A stretch of DNA of 64,000 bases, taken from assembly GCF_001613505.1 (NCBI RefSeq), contig NZ_BDCM01000023.1, forward strand, positions 1 through 64,000, written 5' to 3'. Positions 15,869-23,818 of the stretch are shown in pieces. The translations under genes were made by a program, and so were the position numbers. Under the pieces are notes generated by a model that ran no database searches, was not told where the DNA came from, and was given only the letters and a program-made list of their open reading frames with translations. The stretch is from Nocardia mikamii NBRC 108933. GTDB lineage: Bacteria; Actinomycetota; Actinomycetes; Mycobacteriales; Mycobacteriaceae. Positions within the stretch are counted from its first letter, which is position 1; every line of letters begins with the position of its first letter.

Positions 15869-18196
15869 ATGGTCAACGTCACCGACGGTTTCGGATCGAG
15901 CATCCTGGGTTACCCGCGGATCGGTCCGCACCGGGAGCTCAAGCGCGCACTGGAGTCCTACTGGCACGGCACCCTGTCGCGCGAGGAGTTGCTCGCGGTC
16001 GGGCGCGACATCCAGGACACCCAGTTCTCCGAGCTGGCCGCGACCGGACTGACGCAGGTACCCGGTAACACCTTCTCCTTCTACGATCACATCCTCGACA
16101 ACGCGCTGCTGTTCGGCGCGGTCCCGAAGCGGTTCGAGCAGTATCGCGAGGAGTTGCACCCGCTCGACTTCTACTTCCTGATGGCGCGCGGCCGGCCCGA
16201 TCTGCCGCCGCTGGAGCTGGTCCGGCTGTTCGGCACCAACTACCACTACCGTCAGCCCGAACTCGACGCCGATACCGAATTCTCGCTGCATCCCGAGGCG
16301 TTGCTGGAGGAGTGGGATCGGGCGATGGACCGCGGTATCGAACTGCGGCCGGTGGTGCTGGGCCCGCTGTCGCTGCTGCTGCTGTCGAAGGCCGGGCAGG
16401 TGCCGGGCGAGACCGAATTCGACAAGCTGACCCTGCTGGACAAGCTGCTGCCGGTCTACGAACAGCTGCTCGAGATCCTGGCCAAGCGCGGTTCCACCTG
16501 TGTGCAGTTCGACGAGCCGTGCTTCACCAGTGAGCGCACCCCCGAGGAGCTGGCCGCGTTCGAGCGGGCCTACCAGCGACTGTCGACGTCCGCGCTGCGT
16601 CCGCGCATCCTCGTCACCGGCCAGTACGGCGATTTCGCCGAGGCCGTGCGGATTCTGGCGGGTACCGCGGTGGAGGCGATCGGACTGGACCTGGCCAGCC
16701 ACCGCACCCGGCCCGAGGAACTCGCCGAAATTCCCGGAATCCGGCGCAAGCGGCTCTACGCCGGCGTGATCAGCGGCACCAACGTGTGGCGTGCCGACCG
16801 GCTCGTCACCCTCGAATACCTCAACGCGCTGTCGAAGGTGTGCCCGGACCTCGTCGTGTCCACCGGGACCACGCTGCTGCACGTGCCCTACGACCTGCTG
16901 GTCGAGTACGACATCGAGGGCAATGTCGCCGACCGCCTCGCCTTCGCGAAACAGAAGGTGCTCGAGGTCGTCTCGCTGGCGAAGGCACTGACCGAAGTGC
17001 ATCGGGGCGGGGAAGGGGGCGAGACCGCGGCGAAGTGGGCGAAGCGGCCGACCTCGGTGCATTTCAAGCAGAAACACGCTGTGCGGCAACGGGTTTACGC
17101 GGTGACGCCGCAGATGCGCGAGCGCGAACCGTACGAGGTGCGGGCGAAGGCACAGCGGGAGCGCCTGAATCTGCCGCTGGTTCCGGCGACCACGCTCGGT
17201 TCCTTCCCGCAGACCGACGCGGTGCGCCAGGCCCGCTACGACCTGGGCGAAGGCCGGCTGTCCTACGAGGAGTACCGCAAGCGGATCGAGGCCGAGATCG
17301 AGTCGACCATCCGCCTGCAGGAGGACATCGGCCTCGACGTGTTCGTGCACGGTGAGCACGAACGCAACGACATGATCCAGTACTTCGCCGAACTTCTGGA
17401 CGGTTTCGCCACCACCCACTTCGGCTGGGTGCAGGTCTACGGCTCGCGGTGTGTGCGGCCGCCGATCATCTACGGCGACGTGTCGCGGCCGAAACCGATG
17501 TCGGTGGAGTGGATCACCTACGCGCAGTCGCTCACCGACAAACCGGTGAAGGGCATCGTGACCGGTCCGGTGACGATGGTGGCCCGCTCGTTCGTGCGCC
17601 AGGACCAGCCGCTGTACGAGACCGCCGATCAGGTGGCGCTCGCGATCCGCGACGAACTGGCCGACCTCGAGAAGGCCGGCGTGGCGATCATCCAGGTCGA
17701 CGAACCGGCGGTCCGCGAGCTGCTGCCGCTGCGTCCGGACGGGCGCACAGAATATCTGCGCTGGGCGGTCAACGCGTTCCGGCTGGCGACCTCCGGAGTG
17801 CGGCCCGACACTCAGATCCACACCCACATCGCCTACTCGGCTCGCTCCGAAATCGTGCGTGCCATCGAGGAACTCGACGCCGACGTCACCGCCATCGTCG
17901 CGACCCGCTCGCTGGAATGGGTGCTCAACGCGCTGACCGAGGATGTCGAGGAGGGGCACGGGCTGAGCCACGGCGTGGGACCCGGTGTGTACGAGAGCCG
18001 TTCGGCGCGCATTCCGGACATCGACGAGATCGACGAATTGCTCACCGCCGCAGCCGAAGCCGTGACACCGCAGCGGCTGTGGGCGAATCCGGACGGCGGT
18101 TTGAAGACCCGCCACTACTGGCAGCTGGACCCGTCGCTGCGCAATATGGTCGCCGCGGCTCGCCGGGTGCGGCGCCGCGCCGAAGCGGCTGAATAG
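15869..18196 (+). CDS. metE: MetE-like cobalamin-independent methionine synthase homologue lacking three zinc ligands
   Basis: 775-residue two-barrel protein, full length and collinear with E. coli MetE. The N-terminal barrel has ILGYPRIGPHRELKRALESY and the C-terminal barrel has TTLGSFPQTDAVRQARYDLG, HGEHERNDMIQYF, LTDKPVKGIVTGPVT and IIQVDEPAVRELLPL. However, of the zinc ligands (E. coli His641, Cys643, Glu665, Cys726) only His is kept (His653). The others are Ala655 (HTHIAYS), Val677 (DVTAIVATRS) and Gly743 (NPDGGLKTR). The equivalent of catalytic His694 is Arg711 (GVYESRSA). The frame is intact, so this is not decay by frameshift. It may use another chemistry or substrate, be inactive, or be structural; a functional metE or metH would then lie elsewhere. 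ATG 15869 follows AAAGGGAG. Confidence 0.85.
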   Translation: MVNVTDGFGSSILGYPRIGPHRELKRALESYWHGTLSREELLAVGRDIQDTQFSELAATGLTQVPGNTFSFYDHILDNALLFGAVPKRFEQYREELHPLDFYFLMARGRPDLPPLELVRLFGTNYHYRQPELDADTEFSLHPEALLEEWDRAMDRGIELRPVVLGPLSLLLLSKAGQVPGETEFDKLTLLDKLLPVYEQLLEILAKRGSTCVQFDEPCFTSERTPEELAAFERAYQRLSTSALRPRILVTGQYGDFAEAVRILAGTAVEAIGLDLASHRTRPEELAEIPGIRRKRLYAGVISGTNVWRADRLVTLEYLNALSKVCPDLVVSTGTTLLHVPYDLLVEYDIEGNVADRLAFAKQKVLEVVSLAKALTEVHRGGEGGETAAKWAKRPTSVHFKQKHAVRQRVYAVTPQMREREPYEVRAKAQRERLNLPLVPATTLGSFPQTDAVRQARYDLGEGRLSYEEYRKRIEAEIESTIRLQEDIGLDVFVHGEHERNDMIQYFAELLDGFATTHFGWVQVYGSRCVRPPIIYGDVSRPKPMSVEWITYAQSLTDKPVKGIVTGPVTMVARSFVRQDQPLYETADQVALAIRDELADLEKAGVAIIQVDEPAVRELLPLRPDGRTEYLRWAVNAFRLATSGVRPDTQIHTHIAYSARSEIVRAIEELDADVTAIVATRSLEWVLNALTEDVEEGHGLSHGVGPGVYESRSARIPDIDEIDELLTAAAEAVTPQRLWANPDGGLKTRHYWQLDPSLRNMVAAARRVRRRAEAAE

Positions 18197-18239
18197 GCGT
18201 TAGCCTACGAATACTGTTTCGAGATCAGGAGAACCGCTC

Positions 18240-18437
18240 ATGGGTATGTTCGACCAGCTCAAGGATGCCGCCGGTAAGGCAGCCGACCTGGCGGCCAAGA
18301 ATGCCGACAAACTCGACCCGGTGATCGACAAGGTCGGCGATCTGGTCGACAAGCAGACCAGCGGCAAGTTCGAAAAGCAGGTCGACGCCGCGCAGCAGGC
18401 CGCGAAGAAGGCACTGCACGAGCAGACCGGGAAGTAG
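18240..18437 (+). CDS. MT0933-like antitoxin-family small protein
   Basis: 65-residue Lys/Ala/Asp-rich helical protein starting MGMFDQLKDAAGKAADLAAK, the pattern of the Rv0909/MT0933-like antitoxin family. The repeating DxxxxKAxDLxxK heptad-like pattern suggests one or two amphipathic helices. The ATG at 18240 follows CAGGAGAACC, 43 bases after the metE-like stop, so the two may be co-transcribed. Characterised relatives neighbour a START-domain toxin; none is adjacent here, so the toxin-antitoxin role is doubtful and a structural or stress role is possible. Confidence 0.7.
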   Translation: MGMFDQLKDAAGKAADLAAKNADKLDPVIDKVGDLVDKQTSGKFEKQVDAAQQAAKKALHEQTGK

Positions 18438-18459
18438 TCCACACAGGTCGTACACGGGG

Positions 18460-18498
18460 CGAAGGCCACGCCCGGCTCCGCGCCGGACGTGGCCTTCG
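18460..18498. terminator. Bidirectional terminator between antitoxin-like gene and ALDH
   Basis: CGAAGGCCACG (18460-18470) and CGTGGCCTTCG (18488-18498) form an 11-bp stem over a 17-base loop, lying between convergent genes. Confidence 0.75.
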
Positions 18499-18509
18499 TG
18501 CTGTGCGAA

Positions 18510-20009
18510 TCAGTGCCGGCCGAACAGCAGCGCCATCAGGATCGCCATGGTGTCGTCGGCCTTCTGTGTGCGATCGAAGGTCGTCAGGGCGAGCAGCGAG
18601 GGGAAGCGCTGCCGCGCGACGGCGTGGGCATAGGTGAATTCACGCAAGCCGTCGGGACCGTGGATGCGGCCGAAGCCCGAGTCGCCGACACCGCCGAAGG
18701 GCAGCGACGGAATCTGCGGGAACGTGAAAACCGCGTTGACGCTGACCATTCCGGTGCGCAGCCGGTCGGCCAGTTCGCGCCCGCGTGCCTTCGAGAACAC
18801 GGCCGCGGACAATCCGTAGCGGCTGTCGTTGGCGCGGGCGATCGCGGTATCCATATCGGGCACCTTCGCGACGGTCAGGGTGGGCCCGAAGGTTTCCTCC
18901 GTGACGGCCGGGGCGTCCTCGGGCACGTCGACCAGTACGGTCGGCTGCACTACCTGCCCGACGATGGAGTCGGCGCCGCCGGTCAGCGCCCGTCCGCCAC
19001 GCGCGACGGCGTCCTCGATGTGGCGGCGGATCACCTCGAGCTGCTTCGGCATCGTGATGGGTCCGATCTTGGCGCCCGAATCATTGCCCGCGCGTTGTTG
19101 TTTCGCCTTCGTCACCAAGGTCTCGACGAAGGAGTCGTAGACGCGCTCGTGAACGTAGACCCGTTCGGTGCCGATACAGGACTGGCCGGCATTGGCCATC
19201 CCGGCCCACAGCGCGGCGTCGGCCGCGGCGTCCAGATCGGCGTCGGCGTCGACGAGCAGCACATCCTTGCCACCGCATTCGGCGACCAGCGGCGTCAGGC
19301 TCTCGGCGCAGGCGGCCATCACCTTCTTGGCCGTCGCCGTGGAGCCGGTGAAGGCGATCTTGTCCACACCCGATCGGCACAGCGCGGCACCGGTCGGCCC
19401 TTCGCCCGTGATCAGCTGCAGCACAGGCTGTTCCGGGACGACTTCGGCGAACATGTCGACCAGCCAGCGGCCGACGCCGGGGGAGTATTCGCTGGGTTTG
19501 AACACCACGGCGTTACCCGCCGCCAGCGCGTACACGATCGAACCCAGTGGCGTGAACACCGGATAGTTCCAGGGGCCGATCACGCCGATGACGCCGAGCG
19601 GCTTGTACTCCACCGATGCCGCCTGGTTGATCGTGAGCAGTCCCACCCGGGCGCTCTTGCGGCCCAACACCTTCGGGGCGTTGCGGCCCGCCCACTTCAG
19701 ATGGTCGAGACTCAGCGCCACCTCGAGCGCGGCATCGGAATACGGCTTGCCGGTTTCGTCGTGCATCACCGCGGCCAGCTGCCGCATCCGCCGGGCCAGC
19801 AGTCCGGCGAATCCGGCCAGACGCCGGGCCCGTTCGGCGTAGTCGAGGCCGGACCACCAGGCGAATGCCGTGCGGGCTCGGGCCACCGCCGACTCGACAT
19901 CGGCCTCGGTGTGGATCGGGTAGGTGCCCACCACCTCGCCGGTACCGGGATCGTGCACGTCGAAGGTGGCGTGCGTGTCGATCTCGCCGATCTCGTTCAC
20001 GGTCGTCAT
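18510..20009 (-). CDS. Aldehyde dehydrogenase (NAD(P)-dependent)
   Basis: 499-residue ALDH-superfamily enzyme. Motifs: IGPWNYPVFTPLGSIVYAL (cofactor binding), IAFTGSTATAKKVM, the general-base Glu in LVAECGGKDVLL, and the catalytic Cys in MANAGQSCIGTERVYV. A hydrophobic C-terminal tail (ILMALLFGRH) may be membrane-proximal. It is the second gene of a two-gene operon; its ATG overlaps the stop of the GMC oxidoreductase (ATGA at 20006-20009). The pair would convert an alcohol to the acid through the aldehyde. A choline-to-betaine route is possible, but fatty or aromatic alcohols fit equally well. Confidence 0.92.
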   Translation of the reverse strand: MTTVNEIGEIDTHATFDVHDPGTGEVVGTYPIHTEADVESAVARARTAFAWWSGLDYAERARRLAGFAGLLARRMRQLAAVMHDETGKPYSDAALEVALSLDHLKWAGRNAPKVLGRKSARVGLLTINQAASVEYKPLGVIGVIGPWNYPVFTPLGSIVYALAAGNAVVFKPSEYSPGVGRWLVDMFAEVVPEQPVLQLITGEGPTGAALCRSGVDKIAFTGSTATAKKVMAACAESLTPLVAECGGKDVLLVDADADLDAAADAALWAGMANAGQSCIGTERVYVHERVYDSFVETLVTKAKQQRAGNDSGAKIGPITMPKQLEVIRRHIEDAVARGGRALTGGADSIVGQVVQPTVLVDVPEDAPAVTEETFGPTLTVAKVPDMDTAIARANDSRYGLSAAVFSKARGRELADRLRTGMVSVNAVFTFPQIPSLPFGGVGDSGFGRIHGPDGLREFTYAHAVARQRFPSLLALTTFDRTQKADDTMAILMALLFGRH

Positions 20010-21637
20010 CGGCTGGCCTCCTTCGTCGCGGTGCCCGTCGTGGCCGACGGGGTGCGGCCGCGGATCAGATCGGCCGCCTTCTCGCCGATCATGACGGTCG
20101 GCGCGTTGGTATTGCCCCGGACGATGCGGGGCATGACCGAGGCGTCGATCACGCGCAGTCCGCTCACGCCGTGGACGCGCAGTTCGGGGTCGACCACCGC
20201 GGTCTCGCCGGTGCCCATGGCGCACGTGCCGACCGGGTGGAACAGCGTCTGTGTCCAGCGGGCGATATGGGCCCGCCAGCCGTCCTCGTCGATCCGGTCG
20301 GCGTCTTCGGGCAGGTAGGAGCGATCGAGGTGGGCGGCCAGCGGCTGCTGCCGCGCGATCTCGAGCAGTTGCCGGCAGCCGGAGAGCAGGGCATCCGCAT
20401 CGCGCGGGTCGGAGAAGTAGGCCGGATCGATCTCCGGTTTCCACAGCGGATCGGCCGACCGCAACCGCAACCGGCCCCGGCTGTGCACCTCGACCAGCGT
20501 CGGCCCGGCGGTGAACATCGGCGCGATGTTCTCGTGAAAACCGTTGTCGTAGAACGCTGTCGGCGCGACGTGGTATTGGATGTCGGGGCCCTCGAGTCCC
20601 TCGCGGGTGCGTACGAATCCGCCGCCCTCGCCGACATTGGAGGTCAGCGGCCCACGACCGAGTGCCTGCCACTGCACGAGCCGGAACGGGGTCTCGAAGT
20701 CGGCGAGATCGGAGACGCCGCGGGTGCGCCACAGAATCGGGGTCACCGGATGGTCGTGCAGGTTCTCGCCGACGCCGGGCAGGTCCACCACCACATCGAT
20801 GCCCAGGTCACGCAGATGCGCCGCGGGCCCGATACCGGAGAGCATCAGCAACTGCGGCGAATTGACAGCACCGCCGGACAGCAGCACCTCGGCCTCGGCG
20901 TGCACCGTGTGCTCGCTGCCGTGGCGGCGATAGGTGACCCCGACCGCGCGGGTGCCGTCGAGTACCAGCGCGGTGGCGTGCGCCTCGGTCCGCACCGTCA
21001 GGTTCGGCCGGTCCAGCGCCGGGCGCAGATAGCCGTCGGCGGTGGACCAGCGGCGGCCGTGGCGATGGGTGACCTGGTAGCGGCCCACACCCTCCTGCGT
21101 CGCGCCGTTGAAATCGTCGGTGCGGGGAAGGCCCGCGGCCGCAGCGGCGGCGATCCAGGCATCGGTCAGTTCGTGGGTGAAGCGGCGGTTCTCGACATGC
21201 AGCGGGCCGTCGGTGCCGTGATAGGGCGAACGCAGGCCGGTGTTGGTCTCCGACCGCACGAAATAGGGCAGGACGTCCTCGTAGCTCCAGCCGACCGCGC
21301 CGAAGTCGCGCCGCCAGCCGTCGTAGTCGGCGCGATTGCCGCGGATGAAGATCATCGCGTTCATCGACGAGCAGCCGCCCAGCGCCTTCATCCGCGGCCA
21401 GTACGCGCGCTGGCCGCCGAGATGCTTCTGCGGTGTGGTCTCGTATCGCCAATCCCATTGGGTGCGAATCAATTTCCCCCACGCCGCGGGTATCTTGATA
21501 TCGTCGGCCCGGTCGTCGGGACCGGCCTCCAGCAGCAGGACCGAGACCTGGGGATCCTCGGTGAGGCGATGGGCGAGGACGCAGCCCGCGCTCCCCGCTC
21601 CGATGATGATGTAGTCGAACGATTCACGGTCGGGCAC
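20006..21637 (-). CDS. GMC-family FAD alcohol dehydrogenase/oxidase
   Basis: 543-residue glucose-methanol-choline oxidoreductase. The N-terminal FAD motif is YIIIGAGSAGCVLAHRLTED, followed by GGCSSMNAMIFIRGN and the GMC signature GGAVNSPQLLMLSGIGP. The catalytic His lies in FHPVGTCAMGTG and the second active-site residue in RGNTNAPTVMIGEKAADLI. It resembles BetA-type choline and alcohol dehydrogenases. The GTG at 21637 is preceded by GGAGGTCC. It is the first gene of an operon with the ALDH, which takes the aldehyde onward. Substrate not determinable from sequence. Confidence 0.92.
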   Translation of the reverse strand: MPDRESFDYIIIGAGSAGCVLAHRLTEDPQVSVLLLEAGPDDRADDIKIPAAWGKLIRTQWDWRYETTPQKHLGGQRAYWPRMKALGGCSSMNAMIFIRGNRADYDGWRRDFGAVGWSYEDVLPYFVRSETNTGLRSPYHGTDGPLHVENRRFTHELTDAWIAAAAAAGLPRTDDFNGATQEGVGRYQVTHRHGRRWSTADGYLRPALDRPNLTVRTEAHATALVLDGTRAVGVTYRRHGSEHTVHAEAEVLLSGGAVNSPQLLMLSGIGPAAHLRDLGIDVVVDLPGVGENLHDHPVTPILWRTRGVSDLADFETPFRLVQWQALGRGPLTSNVGEGGGFVRTREGLEGPDIQYHVAPTAFYDNGFHENIAPMFTAGPTLVEVHSRGRLRLRSADPLWKPEIDPAYFSDPRDADALLSGCRQLLEIARQQPLAAHLDRSYLPEDADRIDEDGWRAHIARWTQTLFHPVGTCAMGTGETAVVDPELRVHGVSGLRVIDASVMPRIVRGNTNAPTVMIGEKAADLIRGRTPSATTGTATKEASR

Positions 21638-22082
21638 GCGAGGACCTCCAGCACGGTTGCCGAACACCGACACGGATCCGGCCGGGCCGACCTGCGGTGA
21701 TAGCCGTAGAGGCCGTCCCGGACCCGGTTCCAGGGTCGACCTTACGCTGTGCGGGGCGGTCGGGAGCGGAGTTCGGCGCCGGCGAATCCGGGCGGGAGCC
21801 GGCGGGGTCGTGTGTGGCGCGGGCGCGGTGTCGGCGCGCCTCCGAATATGAAGGTACACAGGCGATTACAGATCACGCGGCGCATTCGGGCCGGGCCGGC
21901 GGTCGACCGCGGCCCGTACCGCCGTGTTGCGGGGGAGCCGCGCGGGTGTGGTCGGTGTGCCCGGGCGTATCCGGACCGCGGCACGTAGGATTCGGCCGGA
22001 CCCGCCGACCGGTCCGGGTGGCGTCGCTGCCCGGCGTGAAGACGGTCGCACGGGTATGCGGACGAACGGCAGGAGGGCCATG
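21638..22082. other. Divergent intergenic region, no clear signal
   Basis: 445 bases between the GMC gene and the secreted propeller gene. A short AT-rich patch near 21845-21880 is the most likely promoter zone, but I see no convincing -35/-10 pair, repeat or small gene. Open frames here have no start signal. Confidence 0.4.
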
Positions 22083-23084
22083 ATGGGTGGTTCGTTCCCG
22101 TGGGGTGCACGCCGCGGCCGGCGACGGATCTCTCGGCTCGGCCGGAGCGGTGCGAACGGCGCCGGGCATGTCGTCGGTGCGGGCGTCCTCGCGACAGTGT
22201 GGGCGAGCGCCGCGGCCGTGCTTCCGGCCGCGCTCGCCCCGGTGCACGCCGAGGTGCCCGGCTGCCCGGCCGCGTCGGTGGAACAGGTGGTGCCCGCCTC
22301 GGCTCCGCTGCCGGATTTCGCGGAGAACCTCGGCTACGACGCTCGAGGCAACCTCTGGGTTTCGCGGGTGTTCCGAAATGTGGTGCAGCGCTACGATTCC
22401 GCGGGCCATGTCACCGCGGAGGTGCCGGTGGACGCGCCCGGCGCGGTCCGGCTCGGGCCCGACGGTGCGCTGTACGTCGTCTTCGGCGACTCGTCGGCCG
22501 GACTGCTGCCCGGCGCGCGCGACTCCGGCGTCGTGCGGTTCGATCCCGGCGCCGACCATCCGGAGCCCCAGGTCTACGTCTCCGGTCTCGGCATGGCCAA
22601 CGGCGCGACCTTCGACGAGGCGGGCAATCTGTATGTCGCCGATACCGCGCACGGCGTGGTGAAGGTGCGGCCCGGCGGCTCCGTCGACGCGGACTGGACC
22701 GCACGCGCAGCGGCACCCGGCGTGAACGGCATTGTGTCGCAGGGTGATTCGCTCTACGCGACTCTCTATCAGAGTCTCGACGGCCGCGTCGTCCGGATTC
22801 CCGTCGACGCTCCGCAGGCGCAGACGACCGTCGCCTCGATCACCGTCGGCGCGCTCCCGCTGACCGCCCTGCCCGACGATCTCACCGTGGGCCCGGACGG
22901 CATGCTCTACGTCGCGACCACGACCGGCCGTGTGATCCGTGCCGACCCCAACGCCGGTGGCGTCTGCACGGTCGCAGACCTGGGCGTCCCGGCCACCTCG
23001 GTCTCGAGAATCCCCACCGACGATCGCGCACTGCTGGTCACCACGGGAACGGGGAGTGTGCTGCGCGTGGTCCTCGGCGGCTGA
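22083..23084 (+). CDS. Secreted beta-propeller protein (SMP-30/NHL-like)
   Basis: 333 residues. An Arg-rich N-terminus (RRGRRRISRLGR) and hydrophobic stretch (VVGAGVLATVWASAAAVLPA) form a signal peptide, possibly Tat-type although no canonical RRxFLK is seen. The mature part has repeated blades with LGYDARGNLWVSRV, LGPDGALYVVFG, FDEAGNLYVADT and VGPDGMLYVATT, the pattern of six-bladed lactonase/NHL propellers. It probably binds or hydrolyses a small ligand outside the membrane; metal ligands cannot be assigned. AGGAGGG at 22071 favours ATG 22083 over 22080. It is convergent with the TetR gene. Confidence 0.8.
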   Translation: MGGSFPWGARRGRRRISRLGRSGANGAGHVVGAGVLATVWASAAAVLPAALAPVHAEVPGCPAASVEQVVPASAPLPDFAENLGYDARGNLWVSRVFRNVVQRYDSAGHVTAEVPVDAPGAVRLGPDGALYVVFGDSSAGLLPGARDSGVVRFDPGADHPEPQVYVSGLGMANGATFDEAGNLYVADTAHGVVKVRPGGSVDADWTARAAAPGVNGIVSQGDSLYATLYQSLDGRVVRIPVDAPQAQTTVASITVGALPLTALPDDLTVGPDGMLYVATTTGRVIRADPNAGGVCTVADLGVPATSVSRIPTDDRALLVTTGTGSVLRVVLGG

Positions 23085-23169
23085 GGTTCGTCGGTGCCGG
23101 TGCGCCGGCGACCGGATGCCGGCCCGCGTGACCGGCGCGATCGGTCGACGGCCGCGGCCTTCCCGGCGA

Positions 23170-23733
23170 CTACAGCATCGGGGCGAGGGTGCGCAGACCG
23201 GCGACGAGTTGCTCGGCCGAGGGGGCGGACTTCGGGTCCAGCAACCACTGGACGAGCAGGCCGTCGAGTAGCGTCCAGAGCAGCACGCCGATAGGACCGC
23301 CGTCGTCGTCCTCGATATCCCTGGCGGGCAACAACATTCGTGTCAGAGCCGCTTTTCCTTCGTGCTGCTTGGCCGCGATGTCGGCCTTGACCTCACCGGA
23401 ATGCAATGCCTGGGCGAGACTTTCGATATTGGCCGCCCACAGCGCCCGCTGGTCGGTGAAGGTGGCGATGAGACGCCTCAGGAAAGTGAGCAGCCGCTCG
23501 GCCGGATGCGGTTCGCTGCTCTCGGCGAGCGCGTCGAGGATCTGCTGCACGGCCTCGGCGGACGATTCGATCATCGCCTGGGTGAGCAGGGCGTCTCGGG
23601 TGCCGAAGTGGTAGTTGATCGCGGCGAGGTTGCTGCCCGAGGCGGCGACGATATCGCGCACCGTGGTCCGGGCGTAGCCGCGTTCGGCCAGGCAGTGTTT
23701 GGCCGCTGAGAGCAGATCCTCACGTGTTCCCAC
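23170..23733 (-). CDS. TetR-family transcriptional regulator
   Basis: 187-residue repressor. The N-terminal helix-turn-helix covers about residues 4-50 (AERGYARTTVRDIVAASGSN, NYHFGTRDALL) and a helical ligand domain follows (LLWTLLDGLLVQWLL). The GTG at 23733 gives a normal TetR length; longer readings would cross the operator. It is divergent from the PapA5-like acyltransferase with a strong dyad between them, so it most likely represses itself and that gene in response to a lipid or xenobiotic ligand. Confidence 0.87.
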   Translation of the reverse strand: MGTREDLLSAAKHCLAERGYARTTVRDIVAASGSNLAAINYHFGTRDALLTQAMIESSAEAVQQILDALAESSEPHPAERLLTFLRRLIATFTDQRALWAANIESLAQALHSGEVKADIAAKQHEGKAALTRMLLPARDIEDDDGGPIGVLLWTLLDGLLVQWLLDPKSAPSAEQLVAGLRTLAPML

Positions 23734-23744
23734 GTCCGCAGGGT

Positions 23745-23758
23745 AGCAAGTGCTTGCT
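23745..23758. promoter_or_regulatory. Palindrome AGCAAG-TG-CTTGCT before the TetR gene
   Basis: A 14-base perfect dyad 12 bases upstream of the TetR start. Its half-site (CTTGC) also appears in the hydrolase operators at 41644 and 42935, though in the opposite arrangement. Confidence 0.45.
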
Positions 23759-23765
23759 GACGTAT

Positions 23766-23800
23766 GTTTCAAACAAATGTTTGTGACAACTGTTTGAAAC
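23766..23800. promoter_or_regulatory. TetR operator overlapping the acyltransferase promoter
   Basis: GTTTCAAACA (23766-23775) and TGTTTGAAAC (23791-23800) are exact complements around a 15-base spacer, in an AT-rich island of a GC-rich genome. A GTGACA box at 23783 and TATGGT at 23806-23811 (17-base gap) would place a start site at the ATG 23819, so bound TetR would block this promoter. Confidence 0.65.
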
Positions 23801-23818
23801 GTATGTATGGTCTTCCGT

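Noticed and set aside
15764..18115. 783-codon open frame antisense to the metE-like gene
   Set aside because: It is a mirror frame of a high-GC gene, His/Arg/Gly-rich with no recognisable domain. Similar long shadow frames occur opposite many genes here.
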